Assembly: GCF_001611675.1 (NCBI RefSeq)
Contig: NZ_CP014766.1
Location: 2,480,001-2,544,000 of the forward strand
DNA: 64,000 nucleotides
Origin: Pontibacter akesuensis
Lineage (GTDB): Bacteria; Bacteroidota; Bacteroidia; Cytophagales; Hymenobacteraceae
Direction: 5' to 3'
Shown: positions 31,794 through 42,357 of the stretch, in pieces
Numbering within the stretch: the first letter of the stretch is position 1
Layout of the letters: each line of letters opens with the position of its first letter
Position numbers and translations under genes: made by a program
Notes under the pieces: generated by a model
What the model was told of the DNA's origin: nothing
Databases searched by the model: none
The model's input: only the letters and a program-made list of their open reading frames with translations

Positions 31794-32423
31794 ATGGAGC
31801 TTTCTGTATTAAATATCAAAGGTGAAGATACAGGCAGAAAGGTAACACTTTCTGATGCTGTGTTTGGTCTGGAGCCAAACGAGCATGCAATGTATCTTGA
31901 CGTGAAACAGTATCTGGCAAACCAGAGACAAGGAACACACAAATCTAAAGAGCGCGCGGAAGTTGCAGGTTCTACAAGAAAGATCAAGAAGCAAAAAGGT
32001 ACAGGCGGAGCACGTGCGGGTAGCATAAAGTCGCCAGTTTTTATCGGTGGTGGTCGTGTATTCGGACCTAAGCCAAGAGACTATTCCTTCAAGCTGAACA
32101 AGAAGCTGAAGCGTGTTGCGCGTCTTTCTGCTTTGTCGCTTCTGGCGCGTGACAACAGAGTGGCTCTGGTAGAGTCTTTCTCTATGGATGCTCCAAAGAC
32201 AAGCGAGTTCAGAGGCATTTTGAGCAACCTGAAGTCTACTGGCAAAACACTGTTTGTTTTACCAGCTGCCGATAAGAACATCGTGTTGTCTAGCAGAAAC
32301 CTGCCTAAAGTGAAAGTTTCTACTGCTAAGGATATCAATACATATGATCTTCTTAACACAGAAAAACTTCTGCTGGTAGAGCAGTCGGTAAATGAATTAG
32401 AAACACTCTTTAGCGCGAAGTAA
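31794..32423 (+). CDS. rplD: 50S ribosomal protein L4
   Basis: 209 residues from ATG 31794; an upstream in-frame TTG inside the rplC end is not needed. Exit-tunnel protein with loop [33 protein letters not shown]. In many bacteria L4 also feeds back on its operon. Its stop overlaps the rplW start (TAATG). Confidence 0.98.
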   Translation: MELSVLNIKGEDTGRKVTLSDAVFGLEPNEHAMYLDVKQYLANQRQGTHKSKERAEVAGSTRKIKKQKGTGGARAGSIKSPVFIGGGRVFGPKPRDYSFKLNKKLKRVARLSALSLLARDNRVALVESFSMDAPKTSEFRGILSNLKSTGKTLFVLPAADKNIVLSSRNLPKVKVSTAKDINTYDLLNTEKLLLVEQSVNELETLFSAK

Positions 32424-32710
32424 TGAACGTTCTGAAAAGACCAATAATCACAGAAAAATACGCTGCCTTGAACGAGGTTGGAAAGTATGCTTTTGAGGTG
32501 GAGAAAGACGCCAACAAGGTTGAAATCAAAAAAGCGGTTGAGAAGATGTACGGCGTGAATGTAGCCAAAGTGGCAACTATCCGCGCACTGGGAAAGAAGA
32601 AGACTAAGTATACGAAGTCTGGCGCTGTAACCGGCCGTACCTCCCTGATCAAAAAGGCAATAGTAACCCTGAGAGAGGGTGAAGTTATAGACTTTTACAG
32701 CGGCATATAA
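32423..32710 (+). CDS. rplW: 50S ribosomal protein L23
   Basis: 95 residues. Lies at the tunnel exit and docks trigger factor and SRP. LKRPIITEKYAALNEVGKYAFEV and VNVAKVATIRALGKKK are conserved. One-base overlap with rplD. Confidence 0.98.
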   Translation: MNVLKRPIITEKYAALNEVGKYAFEVEKDANKVEIKKAVEKMYGVNVAKVATIRALGKKKTKYTKSGAVTGRTSLIKKAIVTLREGEVIDFYSGI

Positions 32711-32720
32711 TTAAGTAAAA

Positions 32721-33548
32721 ATGGCTTTAAAAAAGTTAAGACCAACAACACCAGGTCAAAGATTCAGAGTAGCCCCATCATTTGATGAGATAACAACTGC
32801 TACTCCTGAGAAGTCTTTGTTGGCACCTATGACAAAATCTGGTGGACGAAACGACTCTGGTAAGATGACTATCCGCTATGTAGGCGGTGGACACAAGAGG
32901 AAGTACCGCATGATTGACTTCAAGCGCACGAAACATGGCGTGCCTGCTACAGTGAAGACAATTGAGTACGACCCAAACAGAACAGCCCGTATTGCGCTGA
33001 TTTTCTACGCAGACGGTGTAAAGAGCTATATCATTGCTCCTGCTGGACTAGAAGTAGGAACTGTCATCAATTCAGGTCCTGGTATTGCTCCAGAAGTAGG
33101 AAACTGCTTGCCACTTTCCGATATTCCTCTAGGTACAATCATACACAACATTGAGCTTCAGCCAGGCAACGGTGCCATACTTGCAAGAAGTGCTGGTTCT
33201 TATGCACAGCTTGTAGCACGTGAAGGACGCTATGCCACCATCAAATTGCCTTCCGGCGAACTGAGAATGGTACTGGTGAACTGCTCTGCAACAGTTGGTA
33301 CAGTTTCTAACGGAGAGCACATGAACGTGAACCTGGGCAAGGCTGGCCGCAAGAGATGGCTGGGCAGACGTCCGCGCGTTCGTGGTGTCGCTATGAACCC
33401 TGTCGATCACCCTATGGGTGGTGGTGAAGGTAAGTCCTCAGGTGGACACCCTCGCTCACGCAAAGGCTTGTATGCGAAAGGTCTTAAGACTAGAAACAAG
33501 AACAAGTATTCTGAAAAGCTTATTGTTAATAGAGGTAAGAAGAAATAA
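32721..33548 (+). CDS. rplB: 50S ribosomal protein L2
   Basis: 275 residues, needed for subunit association and peptidyl transfer. RNA-binding domain ([21 protein letters not shown]) and C-terminal [21 protein letters not shown] with the conserved His are intact. Confidence 0.99.
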   Translation: MALKKLRPTTPGQRFRVAPSFDEITTATPEKSLLAPMTKSGGRNDSGKMTIRYVGGGHKRKYRMIDFKRTKHGVPATVKTIEYDPNRTARIALIFYADGVKSYIIAPAGLEVGTVINSGPGIAPEVGNCLPLSDIPLGTIIHNIELQPGNGAILARSAGSYAQLVAREGRYATIKLPSGELRMVLVNCSATVGTVSNGEHMNVNLGKAGRKRWLGRRPRVRGVAMNPVDHPMGGGEGKSSGGHPRSRKGLYAKGLKTRNKNKYSEKLIVNRGKKK

Positions 33549-33551
33549 TAA

Positions 33552-33830
33552 ATGGCTAGATCATTAAAAAAAGGGCCTTATATTGACTTTAGGCTCGAGA
33601 AGAAAGTAACTGTAATGAACGAGTCTGGCAAAAAGTCAGTTATTAAGACTTGGTCACGCAGATCTATGATTTCTCCGGATTTCGTGGGTCACACGTTCGC
33701 AGTTCATAACGGAAATAAATTCATTCCTGTGTATGTTACCGAGAACATGGTAGGTCACAAACTTGGCGAATTTGCTCCGACAAGAAACTTTAGAGGTCAT
33801 ATTGCTAAGAAAGATAAAGGCAAGCGTTAA
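33552..33830 (+). CDS. rpsS: 30S ribosomal protein S19
   Basis: 92 residues. Head protein near the A-site finger. [16 protein letters not shown] start, [22 protein letters not shown] and [12 protein letters not shown] are conserved. 3 bp after rplB and 2 bp before rplV. Confidence 0.99.
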   Translation: MARSLKKGPYIDFRLEKKVTVMNESGKKSVIKTWSRRSMISPDFVGHTFAVHNGNKFIPVYVTENMVGHKLGEFAPTRNFRGHIAKKDKGKR

Positions 33831-33832
33831 CA

Positions 33833-34225
33833 ATGGAAGCAATAGCAAAACTAAATAACGTTCCTACCTCTCCTCGCAAGATGAGAATGGTAGCGGACCT
33901 GGTACGCGGCAAAAGCGTATCCAAAGCTCTTGGCATTCTTAAGTTTGAAGCCAATGCTGGTGCAGCCAAAGTTGAGAAACTTGTTTTATCTGCACTTGCA
34001 AACTGGCAGGCGAAGAATGAAGATGCTAGAATCGAAGAAGCAAACCTGATCATCAAAACTATCTTTGTTGATGAAGGCAAAATGCTGAAGCGTCTTCGTC
34101 CGGCTCCTCAGGGCCGTGGTCACAGGATCAGAAAAAGATCTAACCACGTCACACTTGTAATCGACAGCATGTCTGAAGAGCAGGTGGAGAAGCTATCTAA
34201 GAAATCTAAAAAAGCCAACAAGTAA
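33833..34225 (+). CDS. rplV: 50S ribosomal protein L22
   Basis: 130 residues. Its beta-hairpin ([24 protein letters not shown]) lines the exit tunnel. N-terminal [19 protein letters not shown] is typical. A Lys-rich tail ends the chain. Confidence 0.98.
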   Translation: MEAIAKLNNVPTSPRKMRMVADLVRGKSVSKALGILKFEANAGAAKVEKLVLSALANWQAKNEDARIEEANLIIKTIFVDEGKMLKRLRPAPQGRGHRIRKRSNHVTLVIDSMSEEQVEKLSKKSKKANK

Positions 34226-34230
34226 GAATT

Positions 34231-34998
34231 ATGGGACAGAAAGTTAATCCGATCGGTTTTCGACTAGGTGTTATCAAAGGTTGGGATTCAAACTGGTATG
34301 GCGGCAAAGATTTCGCTGAGAAACTAATCGAGGACGAGAAAATCAGAAAATACATCTTGGCGCGTATCCCGAAAGGCGGTATTTCTAAGATTATAATCGA
34401 AAGAACACTTAAGCGCATTACGCTTACTGTTAACACTGCCAGACCAGGTGTGGTTATCGGTAAAGGCGGAGCGGAAGTAGATAAGATCAAAGAAGAGCTG
34501 AAGAAGCTGACTAACAAAGATATTCAGATCAATATCTTTGAGATCAAGCGTCCAGAGTTAGATGCTAAGCTGGTAGGTGAGTCTATCGCACAGCAGCTGC
34601 AGGCGCGTATCTCTTTCCGACGTGCCATGAAGCAGGCAATTGCTTCTGCGCTACGAGTGGGAGCTGAAGGTATCAAGGTACAGGTATCTGGCCGCCTAGG
34701 TGGTGCAGAGATGGCCAGAACAGAGCATTACAAAGAGGGTAGAACTCCTCTTCACACGCTTCGTGCTGACATCGACTATGCCTTGTCAGAAGCACAGACT
34801 GTGTATGGCAAGATTGGTATCAAGGTATGGATCTTCAAAGGCGAAGTATACGGTAAGAGAGATCTTACTCCAAACGCCGGCATGGAGAGCAAAGGACCTG
34901 GATCAGCCCCGAACGACAGACGTGGAGGTGGTGGTGACCGCCGCAACAAGAAAAGTGGACCTGGTGAAGGTGCACCGAAGCGCAAGCGTCGTCAATAA
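34231..34998 (+). CDS. rpsC: 30S ribosomal protein S3
   Basis: 255 residues. KH domain with the GKGG loop ([14 protein letters not shown]) and C-terminal domain with [17 protein letters not shown]; it helps the ribosome's mRNA helicase. A ~35-residue Gly/Arg/Lys-rich tail ([13 protein letters not shown]) follows, as in related Bacteroidota. Confidence 0.98.
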   Translation: MGQKVNPIGFRLGVIKGWDSNWYGGKDFAEKLIEDEKIRKYILARIPKGGISKIIIERTLKRITLTVNTARPGVVIGKGGAEVDKIKEELKKLTNKDIQINIFEIKRPELDAKLVGESIAQQLQARISFRRAMKQAIASALRVGAEGIKVQVSGRLGGAEMARTEHYKEGRTPLHTLRADIDYALSEAQTVYGKIGIKVWIFKGEVYGKRDLTPNAGMESKGPGSAPNDRRGGGGDRRNKKSGPGEGAPKRKRRQ

Positions 34999-35027
34999 TC
35001 AAGTGTTAACATTATAAGTTTTAGAAA

Positions 35028-35450
35028 ATGTTACAGCCAAGAAGGACAAAATATAGAAAAATGCAAAAAGGCCGCGTGAAGGGGCTTGCCCACAGAGGCA
35101 GCACCATTGCGTTTGGTTCTTTCGCTATAAAATCGCTTGAGGCCTCATGGATCACGTCGCGCCAGATTGAGGCAGCACGTATCGCCATGACCAGAGCGAT
35201 GAAACGTGAAGGTCAGGTTTGGATCCGAATTTTCCCTGACAAGCCAATCACCAAGAAGCCTGCAGAGGTTCGAATGGGTAAGGGTAAAGGTTCTCCGGAG
35301 TATTGGGTAGCAGTAGTTAAACCTGGTACGATCATGTTCGAGTCGGACGGTGTTTCTTTAGAGGTAGCAAAAGAGTCATTAAGACTAGCTGCACAGAAAC
35401 TCCCAGTAAAGTCAAAAATTGTAGTACGTAGAGATTACGTTGATAAATAA
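35028..35450 (+). CDS. rplP: 50S ribosomal protein L16
   Basis: 140 residues, near the A-site tRNA elbow. [16 protein letters not shown] start and [17 protein letters not shown] are conserved. Its TAA shares a base with the rpmC ATG. Confidence 0.98.
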   Translation: MLQPRRTKYRKMQKGRVKGLAHRGSTIAFGSFAIKSLEASWITSRQIEAARIAMTRAMKREGQVWIRIFPDKPITKKPAEVRMGKGKGSPEYWVAVVKPGTIMFESDGVSLEVAKESLRLAAQKLPVKSKIVVRRDYVDK

Positions 35451-35650
35451 TGAAAAATTCTGAGATAAAAGCTTATTCTGCCGAAGAACTGCAAGAGAAG
35501 CTTAGCGCTGAGAGATCAAGCCTGCATGCCATGCGTTTTGCACACGCCATATCTCCACTCGAGAACCCAATGAAGATCCGCGATACGAAGCGTAACATTG
35601 CTCGATTGAATACTGAAGTTCGTCGTCGTGAAATTGAAGCTAACTCTTAA
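35450..35650 (+). CDS. rpmC: 50S ribosomal protein L29
   Basis: 66 residues of two helices at the tunnel exit next to L23: [44 protein letters not shown] when read through consecutive segments. One-base overlap with rplP. Confidence 0.97.
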   Translation: MKNSEIKAYSAEELQEKLSAERSSLHAMRFAHAISPLENPMKIRDTKRNIARLNTEVRRREIEANS

Positions 35651-35664
35651 GACGTATTAAGATC

Positions 35665-35919
35665 ATGGAGAGAAACCTAAGAAAAGAAAGAAGCGGTAAG
35701 GTTGTTAGCAACAAGATGGACAAATCTATTACTGTACTGGTGGAAAGCAGAATGAAGCACCCGATGTACGGTAAGTTTGTTAGCAAGTCTAACAAGTTCA
35801 TGGCGCACGACGAGAAGAACGAGTGTAACATTGGTGACATCGTTCGCATTCAGGAGACACGTCCGCTGAGCAAGAACAAGAACTGGCGTTTAGTAGAAAT
35901 AATAGAAAGGGCTAAGTAA
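35665..35919 (+). CDS. rpsQ: 30S ribosomal protein S17
   Basis: 84 residues, OB-fold primary 16S binder. [45 protein letters not shown] are typical. rplN follows after 1 bp. Confidence 0.98.
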   Translation: MERNLRKERSGKVVSNKMDKSITVLVESRMKHPMYGKFVSKSNKFMAHDEKNECNIGDIVRIQETRPLSKNKNWRLVEIIERAK

Positions 35920-35920
35920 T

Positions 35921-36289
35921 ATGATACAGCAGGAATCAAGACTAAGTGTAGCTGACAACAGCGGTGCCAAGGAAGTCCTTTGTATCCGTGTACTAGGCGG
36001 TACTGGTAAGAAGTACGCCTCAGTTGGCGACAGAATTGTAGTAACTGTAAAGTCAGCCCTTTCTTCCGGAAACGTTAAAAAGGGAACTGTTTCTAAGGCA
36101 GTTATTGTAAGAACAAAGAAAGAGGTTAGAAGAAAAGACGGTACTTATATTCGTTTCGACGATAACGCCGCCGTTTTGCTTAACGCGAACAACGAGCCAC
36201 GTGGTACTCGTATCTTCGGCCCGGTTGCACGTGAACTTCGTGAAAAGCAATTCATGAAAATTGTTTCGTTAGCACCTGAAGTTCTATAA
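35921..36289 (+). CDS. rplN: 50S ribosomal protein L14
   Basis: 122 residues at the subunit interface (bridges B5/B8, RsfS site). [19 protein letters not shown] and the C-terminal [28 protein letters not shown] segment match the family end to end. Confidence 0.99.
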   Translation: MIQQESRLSVADNSGAKEVLCIRVLGGTGKKYASVGDRIVVTVKSALSSGNVKKGTVSKAVIVRTKKEVRRKDGTYIRFDDNAAVLLNANNEPRGTRIFGPVARELREKQFMKIVSLAPEVL

Positions 36290-36307
36290 CATAAAATTCA
36301 GATTAAA

Positions 36308-36631
36308 ATGAATAAGAAAAAACTTCACGTAAAGACTGGCGATACAGTTAAGGTTATAGCCGGTGACGAGCGCGGCAAAACAGGCCGTATTATCGCTGTG
36401 AATATCGAAAAGCAGAGAGTGACTATCGAGGGTCTAAACCAGGTAACGAAGCACAAGAAACCAAGTGCTTCGAACCCACAGGGTGGCATCGAAAAAGTAG
36501 AAGCTCCGATTCATGCTAGCAATGTGGCGCTAGTTGATCCTAAATCAGGTGAGACAACCAAAACTGCTACAAGAAAGAACAGCGAAGGTAAAACAGAGCG
36601 TTATTCTAAAAAGACAGGAGAGGTAATCTAA
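36308..36631 (+). CDS. rplX: 50S ribosomal protein L24
   Basis: 107 residues, assembly initiator with an N-terminal KOW motif ([21 protein letters not shown]) and [19 protein letters not shown]. The Lys/Thr-rich C-terminus is normal for the group. 1 bp before rplE. Confidence 0.98.
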   Translation: MNKKKLHVKTGDTVKVIAGDERGKTGRIIAVNIEKQRVTIEGLNQVTKHKKPSASNPQGGIEKVEAPIHASNVALVDPKSGETTKTATRKNSEGKTERYSKKTGEVI

Positions 36632-36632
36632 G

Positions 36633-37187
36633 ATGGCGACTACAAGATTAAAAGAAAAATATCAGAACGAGGTACTGCCTTCTTTGATGGAAAAATTCCA
36701 GTACAAGAACGTAATGCAGGTGCCTAAGATCACGAAGATTTCAATCAATAAAGGTATCGGTTCTGCCGTATCTGACAAGAAGTTGGTTGACATTGGAGTG
36801 GACGAGCTAACTACAATCACTGGCCAGAAGGCTGTTGCTACAATCGCGAAGAAGTCGGTTTCGAACTTCAAGCTTCGTGAAGGCATGCCAATCGGCGCGC
36901 GTGTTACATTGCGTGGTGAGAGAATGTACGAGTTCCTGGACCGTCTTCTTACTGTTGCTCTTCCACGTGTGCGTGACTTCAGAGGTGTTAACGACAAAGG
37001 CTTTGACGGCCGCGGTAACTATACTCTGGGTGTAAAAGAGCAGATTATCTTCCCTGAGATCAGCATAGACAAGATCAAGGCTATATCAGGTATGGATATC
37101 ACAATTGTTACTACAGCTAAAACCGACGAAGAGAGCTACGAACTGCTGAAAGCATTCGGAATGCCCTTCTCTAATATCAGACAATAA
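36633..37187 (+). CDS. rplE: 50S ribosomal protein L5
   Basis: 184 residues, 5S rRNA-binding central protuberance protein. [41 protein letters not shown], and [18 protein letters not shown] are conserved. Confidence 0.99.
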   Translation: MATTRLKEKYQNEVLPSLMEKFQYKNVMQVPKITKISINKGIGSAVSDKKLVDIGVDELTTITGQKAVATIAKKSVSNFKLREGMPIGARVTLRGERMYEFLDRLLTVALPRVRDFRGVNDKGFDGRGNYTLGVKEQIIFPEISIDKIKAISGMDITIVTTAKTDEESYELLKAFGMPFSNIRQ

Positions 37188-37189
37188 CC

Positions 37190-37459
37190 ATGGCGAAAGA
37201 AGCAGTAAAAGCCAGAGAGCTTAAAAGACAAAAAATGGTAGCTAAGTATGCTACTAGAAGAGCTGAGCTAAAAGCCAACGGTGATTACGATGCACTGGAT
37301 AAGTTGCCTCGTAACGCATCGCCGGTTAGACTTCACAACCGTTGCAAACTGTCAGGAAGACCAAGAGGATATATGCGTAAATTTGGCATCTCCCGCGTGG
37401 TTTTCAGAGAGTTAGCGTCCATGGGTAAAATTCCTGGCGTTACTAAGTCGAGCTGGTAA
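37190..37459 (+). CDS. rpsN: 30S ribosomal protein S14, zinc-free long form
   Basis: 89 residues. It has the long form with [27 protein letters not shown] and only one Cys, so it lacks the CxxC-CxxC zinc ribbon of the ~61-residue form. It starts 2 bp after rplE. A promoter lies in the 89-bp gap behind it. Confidence 0.98.
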   Translation: MAKEAVKARELKRQKMVAKYATRRAELKANGDYDALDKLPRNASPVRLHNRCKLSGRPRGYMRKFGISRVVFRELASMGKIPGVTKSSW

Positions 37460-37474
37460 TTTTTTCTTATCTCA

Positions 37475-37506
37475 TTGAGAATCATCAAAAGATATTTGTA
37501 TCTTTG
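37475..37506 (+). promoter_or_regulatory. Internal promoter upstream of rpsH
   Basis: TTG at 37475-37477, 21 bp, then TATCTTTG at 37499-37506, 43 bp before the rpsH ATG. The 89-bp gap is by far the longest between rplC and rpoA apart from operon ends. Confidence 0.65.
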
Positions 37507-37548
37507 CCCCTCGCTTAGATAAAGCATTCATTATTCAATAATTTCATA

Positions 37549-37947
37549 ATGAACTCAGATCCAATAGCAGATTATTTAACTAGAGTGCGTAACGCCATCA
37601 AGGCGAACCACAGAATAGTTGAAATACCATCTAGCAAGATAAAAAAAGAGATCACTAAAGTATTGTACGAAAAAGGTTATATTCAAAGCTATAAGTTTGA
37701 AGATGCCAGTGTTCAAGGTACAATCAAGATAGCTCTGAAGTACAACCCTAACACTAAGCAGTCTGCTATTGTGAAACTAGAGCGGGTTAGTAAGCCAGGG
37801 CTGCGCAAGTACACCGGTAGCGAGACGCTTCCACGAGTTCTGAACGGACTGGGAATCGCTGTTCTTTCTACTTCTAAGGGTGTGATGACAGAGAAGGAAG
37901 CCAAGTCGCTGAAGATCGGTGGCGAGGTGTTGTGTTATGTATATTAA
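37549..37947 (+). CDS. rpsH: 30S ribosomal protein S8
   Basis: 132 residues, central-domain 16S binder and classic spc-operon regulator. DPIADYLTRVRNAIKANHRIVEIPSSK start and GIAVLSTSKGVMTEKEAKSL in the C-terminal half. It is preceded by an internal promoter. Confidence 0.99.
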   Translation: MNSDPIADYLTRVRNAIKANHRIVEIPSSKIKKEITKVLYEKGYIQSYKFEDASVQGTIKIALKYNPNTKQSAIVKLERVSKPGLRKYTGSETLPRVLNGLGIAVLSTSKGVMTEKEAKSLKIGGEVLCYVY

Positions 37948-37961
37948 TAGGAGGATAGACA

Positions 37962-38516
37962 ATGTCACGTATAGGAAAATTGCCCATCACCCTGCCTAGC
38001 AATACACAAGTTACAATCGGTGATAACAATATCATCACAGTAAAAGGCCCTAAGGGTGAACTGACTACTGCTGTTGATAGAGACATAATTGTAAAGCAGA
38101 ACGAAGACAGCATTGTTGTTGAGCGTCCTACTGAGCAAAAGCGTCACAAAGCCATGCACGGCCTTTACAGATCACTGATCAACAACATGGTTGTAGGTGT
38201 GAATGAAGGTTTCAAAGAGCGCTTGGAGCTTGTAGGTGTAGGTTATAAAGCTTCAGTTCAGGGAAACATCCTTGAGCTTGCTTTGGGTTACTCTCATAAT
38301 ATTTACATGAGCATGCCGAATGAAGTGACTGCCACAGCGGTTACTGAAAAAGGTAAGAACCCAATTATTACACTGGAGAGCAACGATAAGCAATTGATCG
38401 GCCAGGTTGCTGCGAAAATCAGATCACTACGCAAAGTAGAGCCTTACAAAGGTAAGGGTATACGCTTTGTTGGTGAAGTTATCAGAAGAAAAGCTGGTAA
38501 GACAGCTTCTAAATAA
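37962..38516 (+). CDS. rplF: 50S ribosomal protein L6
   Basis: 184 residues, two-fold repeated domains near the sarcin-ricin loop. [38 protein letters not shown] and the end [20 protein letters not shown] are typical. Confidence 0.99.
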   Translation: MSRIGKLPITLPSNTQVTIGDNNIITVKGPKGELTTAVDRDIIVKQNEDSIVVERPTEQKRHKAMHGLYRSLINNMVVGVNEGFKERLELVGVGYKASVQGNILELALGYSHNIYMSMPNEVTATAVTEKGKNPIITLESNDKQLIGQVAAKIRSLRKVEPYKGKGIRFVGEVIRRKAGKTASK

Positions 38517-38524
38517 TCGTCATC

Positions 38525-38872
38525 ATGTCTACTAATAAATTAAGCAGAAGACTAAGAATAAAGAAAGGTATCAGAAATAAAATTTCTGGTACCGCTGAAA
38601 GGCCACGACTGTCTGTGTTCCGTAGCAACAAAGCTATTTACGTACAGCTGATCGATGATTCTACTGGTGTGACACTAGCGGCTGCCTCTTCAGTTAAACT
38701 TGATGATGCAAAAGCTAATACTGAAACTGCCGGAAGAGTAGGAAAAGTTATCGCCGGGCTGGCTCTTGAGAAAGGAATTTCTCAGGTAGTGTTCGACCGT
38801 AACGGTTACCTGTACCACGGTAAAGTTAAATCATTGGCAGAAGGCGCTCGTGAAGCTGGCCTTAAATTCTAA
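38525..38872 (+). CDS. rplR: 50S ribosomal protein L18
   Basis: 115 residues, 5S rRNA binder. Basic N-terminus [29 protein letters not shown] and [26 protein letters not shown]. Confidence 0.99.
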   Translation: MSTNKLSRRLRIKKGIRNKISGTAERPRLSVFRSNKAIYVQLIDDSTGVTLAAASSVKLDDAKANTETAGRVGKVIAGLALEKGISQVVFDRNGYLYHGKVKSLAEGAREAGLKF

Positions 38873-38877
38873 AAATT

Positions 38878-39396
38878 ATGTTGAAGAATAATATACGAAG
38901 CGTAAAGGCAAGCGAAATCGAGCTTAAGGAGAAAGTAGTTGCCATTAACCGTGTAGCCAAGGTTGTTAAAGGTGGTAGAAGATTTAGCTTCGCCGCTATC
39001 GTGGTTGTAGGAGATGGCAACGGTGTGGTAGGTTATGGCTTAGGTAAAGCAAACGAAGTAACTGACGCTATTGCAAAGGGTATTGATGATGCAAAGAAGA
39101 ACCTGGTAAAGGTTCCTGTGTATCATAATACTGTTCCTCACTCTCAGGAAGGCAAATACTCTGGTGGTTTTGTACTCGTGAAGCCTGCGGCTCCTGGTAC
39201 AGGTGTAATCGCCGGTGGTGCCATGCGTGCAGTGTTGGAGAGTGCCGGAATCAAAGACGTACTTTGTAAGTCTAAAGGTTCTTCAAACCCTCACAACGTG
39301 GTAAAAGCTACGTTTGATGCACTGTCCAAAATGCGTGATCCTTTGGCTGTTGCACAACAGCGTGGTGTTAATTTAGATAAAGTTTTCAACGGATAA
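38878..39396 (+). CDS. rpsE: 30S ribosomal protein S5
   Basis: 172 residues, at the mRNA entry and decoding fidelity region. [19 protein letters not shown] (spectinomycin loop, wild type by appearance), [17 protein letters not shown] and [19 protein letters not shown]. Confidence 0.99.
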   Translation: MLKNNIRSVKASEIELKEKVVAINRVAKVVKGGRRFSFAAIVVVGDGNGVVGYGLGKANEVTDAIAKGIDDAKKNLVKVPVYHNTVPHSQEGKYSGGFVLVKPAAPGTGVIAGGAMRAVLESAGIKDVLCKSKGSSNPHNVVKATFDALSKMRDPLAVAQQRGVNLDKVFNG

Positions 39397-39401
39397 TCGA
39401 A

Positions 39402-39581
39402 ATGGCTAAAGTAACTATCACTCAGGTTAAAAGCATTATCGACAGACCGAAGAGCCAGAAGCTTACTATCAAAGCACTTGGTTTAGGCAAGATAAGCAAA
39501 TCAGTTTCTGTTGAGTATACTCCGCAGATCGCTGGTATGGTAAAGAAAGTCCACATGTTGGTAGACGTTAAAGAACAATAA
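39402..39581 (+). CDS. rpmD: 50S ribosomal protein L30
   Basis: Small gene of 59 residues reading MAKVTITQVKSIIDRPKSQK at its start, then ALGLGKISKSVSVEYTPQIAGM and KKVHMLVDVKEQ. It matches L30 in full, is 5 bp after rpsE and 2 bp before rplO, the standard spc order. Confidence 0.97.
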   Translation: MAKVTITQVKSIIDRPKSQKLTIKALGLGKISKSVSVEYTPQIAGMVKKVHMLVDVKEQ

Positions 39582-39583
39582 AA

Positions 39584-40030
39584 ATGTACTTACAATCTTT
39601 AAAACCTGCAGAAGGTTCTGTAAAGAACAGAAAGCGAATAGGTAGAGGTACTGGTTCAGGTAGAGGTGGAACTTCTACACGTGGACATAAAGGTGCTAAA
39701 TCACGCTCAGGTTATTCACAGAAGGGTGGATTCGAAGGTGGCCAGATGCCACTTCAGAGACGAGTTCCTAAGTTTGGCTTCAAGAACATTAATCGTGTTG
39801 AATACAAAGCTATCAACTTGGATGTAATTCAGGCTCTGGCTGAATCAACTAACGAAACAGTAATGAACTTTGATTTCTTCAGAGCGCACGGACTGATTCA
39901 GAAGAACGATAAAGTTAAGATATTGGGTAGAGGAGAAGTGAGCAAGGCTGTTGAAATCCACGCACATGCTTTCTCTGGCACTGCAACATCATCAATAGAA
40001 AAAGCAGGCGGTAAAACAGTTGCTCTTTAA
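39584..40030 (+). CDS. rplO: 50S ribosomal protein L15
   Basis: 148 residues, 23S organiser. Gly/Arg-rich start RIGRGTGSGRGGTSTRGHKGAKSRSG and FEGGQMPLQRRVPKFGF are conserved. secY begins 9 bp later. Confidence 0.99.
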   Translation: MYLQSLKPAEGSVKNRKRIGRGTGSGRGGTSTRGHKGAKSRSGYSQKGGFEGGQMPLQRRVPKFGFKNINRVEYKAINLDVIQALAESTNETVMNFDFFRAHGLIQKNDKVKILGRGEVSKAVEIHAHAFSGTATSSIEKAGGKTVAL

Positions 40031-40039
40031 TCAGTAGGT

Positions 40040-41356
40040 ATGAAGAAGTTTTTAACAACGCTAAAGAACATTTTTGCTATAGAGGATCTGAGAGTACGTA
40101 TTTTAAATACTGTATTCTTTATAGCTATTTTCAGACTAGGTTCTTTTGTTGTTTTACCTGGTGTTGATCCACAATTATTAGAAGCTAATACGTCCGGGTT
40201 GTTCGGATTGTTAGACACCTTTTTAGGTGGTGCGTTTAGTAACGCTTCTATATTTGCATTGGGTATCATGCCATACATTTCGGCTTCTATCGTACTGCAA
40301 CTGCTTACTATAGCTGTACCTTACTTTCAAAAAATGCAGAAGGAGGGTGAATCTGGTCGAAAGAAAATCAACCAGATTACCCGCGTTCTGACAATTGTTA
40401 TTACACTAGCGCAAGCTATTGGCTTTGTCGCCACAATTAATGCGGAGGCAATTGCTATCAACTATACGCTTTTCACTATCACATCAATGATTGTGCTGAC
40501 ATCAGGAACAGTTTTCTGTATGTGGCTTGGTGAGAAGATAACAGACAAAGGCATTGGTAACGGTATCTCTATGCTGATCATGATTGGTATCATATCACGC
40601 TTTCCAGGAGCTATCGTTGCAGAAGCATTGTCCAAACAGTTAAACGGAGCATTGTTGTTCCTGTTCGAGATCCTGATTTTGTTCCTGGTTGTAATGTCAG
40701 TTGTAATGCTGACACAAGCCATCCGCAGAATTCCGGTTCAGTATGCTAAGCAGGTGGGTGCAAGTTCACTGTACAGCGGCCAGAGACAGTTTATACCACT
40801 TAAGGTTAATGCGGCAGGTGTTATGCCGATTATTTTTGCGCAGTCGCTAATGTTCCTGCCTTCTATGATCGCTTCAATCTGGGCTGACCAGAGCGAGACT
40901 GCCAACTATATTGGATCTACTTTCTCTGACTTTACGTCGTGGCAGTACAATGTAGTTTTTGGACTTCTGATTCTTGTATTTACTTACTTCTATACTGCCA
41001 TCAGCGTTAATCCTAACCAGATTGCGGATGACTTGAAGCGTAGCGGAGGATTTATACCTGGTGTTAAACCTGGTAGAGCTACGTCAGAATACATCGATAC
41101 TATACTTACAAGAATTACATTACCGGGTGCGATTTATCTGGCACTTGTAGCGATCTTTCCTTCGATCGCCATGCTTTTAGGTGTAACAAGAGAGTTCTCA
41201 CAATTCTTTGGCGGAACATCTCTGATCATCATGGTTGGTGTGGTGCTAGACACCCTCCAGCAGGTAGAAAGTTACCTACTGATGAGACACTACGACGGTA
41301 TGATGAAATCTGGAAAGCTTCGCGGCCGAACAGAGAACATTGCGATGGTATCTTAA
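40040..41356 (+). CDS. secY: Preprotein translocase subunit SecY
   Basis: 438-residue inner-membrane channel with ten predicted spans, from FFIAIFRLGSFVVLPGVDP (TM1/plug region) to the C-terminal IMVGVVLDTLQQVESYLLMRHYDG. Works with SecE at 15.9 kb and SecA. Cytosolic loop PVQYAKQV and GGFIPGVKPGRATSEYID are intact. Confidence 0.99.
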   Translation: MKKFLTTLKNIFAIEDLRVRILNTVFFIAIFRLGSFVVLPGVDPQLLEANTSGLFGLLDTFLGGAFSNASIFALGIMPYISASIVLQLLTIAVPYFQKMQKEGESGRKKINQITRVLTIVITLAQAIGFVATINAEAIAINYTLFTITSMIVLTSGTVFCMWLGEKITDKGIGNGISMLIMIGIISRFPGAIVAEALSKQLNGALLFLFEILILFLVVMSVVMLTQAIRRIPVQYAKQVGASSLYSGQRQFIPLKVNAAGVMPIIFAQSLMFLPSMIASIWADQSETANYIGSTFSDFTSWQYNVVFGLLILVFTYFYTAISVNPNQIADDLKRSGGFIPGVKPGRATSEYIDTILTRITLPGAIYLALVAIFPSIAMLLGVTREFSQFFGGTSLIIMVGVVLDTLQQVESYLLMRHYDGMMKSGKLRGRTENIAMVS

Positions 41357-41359
41357 TAA

Positions 41360-42133
41360 ATGATATTATACAAAACGGAAGAAGAAATTGAGCTAATTCG
41401 CCAGAGTGCTTTGATTTTAAGCAAAGCACATGGCGAAATTGCTCGTCTTATAAGACCTGGTATAACCACACTGGAACTGGATAAGGTTGCAGAGGAGTTT
41501 ATCAAAGACAATGGTGGTTCACCATCATTCAAGAATTATAACGGTTTCCCTTACAGCCTATGCATTTCTACTAATTCTGTAGTAGTGCATGGGATGCCTG
41601 GTAAGTATACTTTGAACGACGGAGACATAATTTCTGTTGACTGTGGTGTGTTCAAGAATGGCTTTCACAGCGACTGTGCTTATACGCATGCGGTAGGCGA
41701 AGTTAAACCAGAAGTACAGAAGCTATTAGATGTTACGAAAGCTTCTTTATACTTAGGATTGGAAAAAGCCGTGGTTGGTAACCGTATGGGCGATTTAAGT
41801 TTTGCCATACAGGAGCATGCCGAAGCGAATGGCTACACAGTAGTTCGGGAGCTGGTTGGGCATGGACTTGGACGCAGTTTGCACGAATCGCCTGAAGTTC
41901 CGAATTACGGGAGAAAAGGTCAGGGAGTGAAGCTACAGAACGGGTTAGTATTGGCTGTGGAGCCGATGATTAACCTTGGGGGAAGGCAAATTGTGCAGGA
42001 GGATGACGGCTGGACGATCCGGACAAAAGACAACAAACCTTCGGCACATTTTGAGCATACTGTTGTGGTGCGTAAGGATAAGGCTGAAATATTAACAACT
42101 TTTGAATATATAGAACAAGCTAATAAATCATAA
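41360..42133 (+). CDS. map: Methionine aminopeptidase, type I
   Basis: 257 residues. Removes N-terminal Met from new proteins. Pita-bread fold with metal ligands Asp in SVDCGVF, Asp in FHSDCAYTH, His in GHGLGRSLHE, Glu in AVEPMI and the last Glu in FEHTVVV. The infA ATG follows its stop with no gap. Confidence 0.98.
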   Translation: MILYKTEEEIELIRQSALILSKAHGEIARLIRPGITTLELDKVAEEFIKDNGGSPSFKNYNGFPYSLCISTNSVVVHGMPGKYTLNDGDIISVDCGVFKNGFHSDCAYTHAVGEVKPEVQKLLDVTKASLYLGLEKAVVGNRMGDLSFAIQEHAEANGYTVVRELVGHGLGRSLHESPEVPNYGRKGQGVKLQNGLVLAVEPMINLGGRQIVQEDDGWTIRTKDNKPSAHFEHTVVVRKDKAEILTTFEYIEQANKS

Positions 42134-42352
42134 ATGGCAAAACAGTCGTCCATAGAGCAAGACGGAACTATAGTAGAAGCTTTGTCTAACGCCATGTTTC
42201 GCGTTGAGCTTGAGAATGGTCATCAGGTGGTAGCACACATTTCCGGTAAAATGCGCATGAATTACATCAAGATTTTACCAGGTGACAGAGTGAAATTGGA
42301 AATGTCTCCCTACGATCTTACCAAAGGCAGAATTGTTTACCGATATAAATAA
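42134..42352 (+). CDS. infA: Translation initiation factor IF-1
   Basis: 72-residue OB-fold protein that blocks the A site during initiation: [44 protein letters not shown] in successive segments, ending GRIVYRYK. Directly abuts map and lies 5 bp before rpmJ. Confidence 0.99.
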   Translation: MAKQSSIEQDGTIVEALSNAMFRVELENGHQVVAHISGKMRMNYIKILPGDRVKLEMSPYDLTKGRIVYRYK

Positions 42353-42357
42353 ATCCA

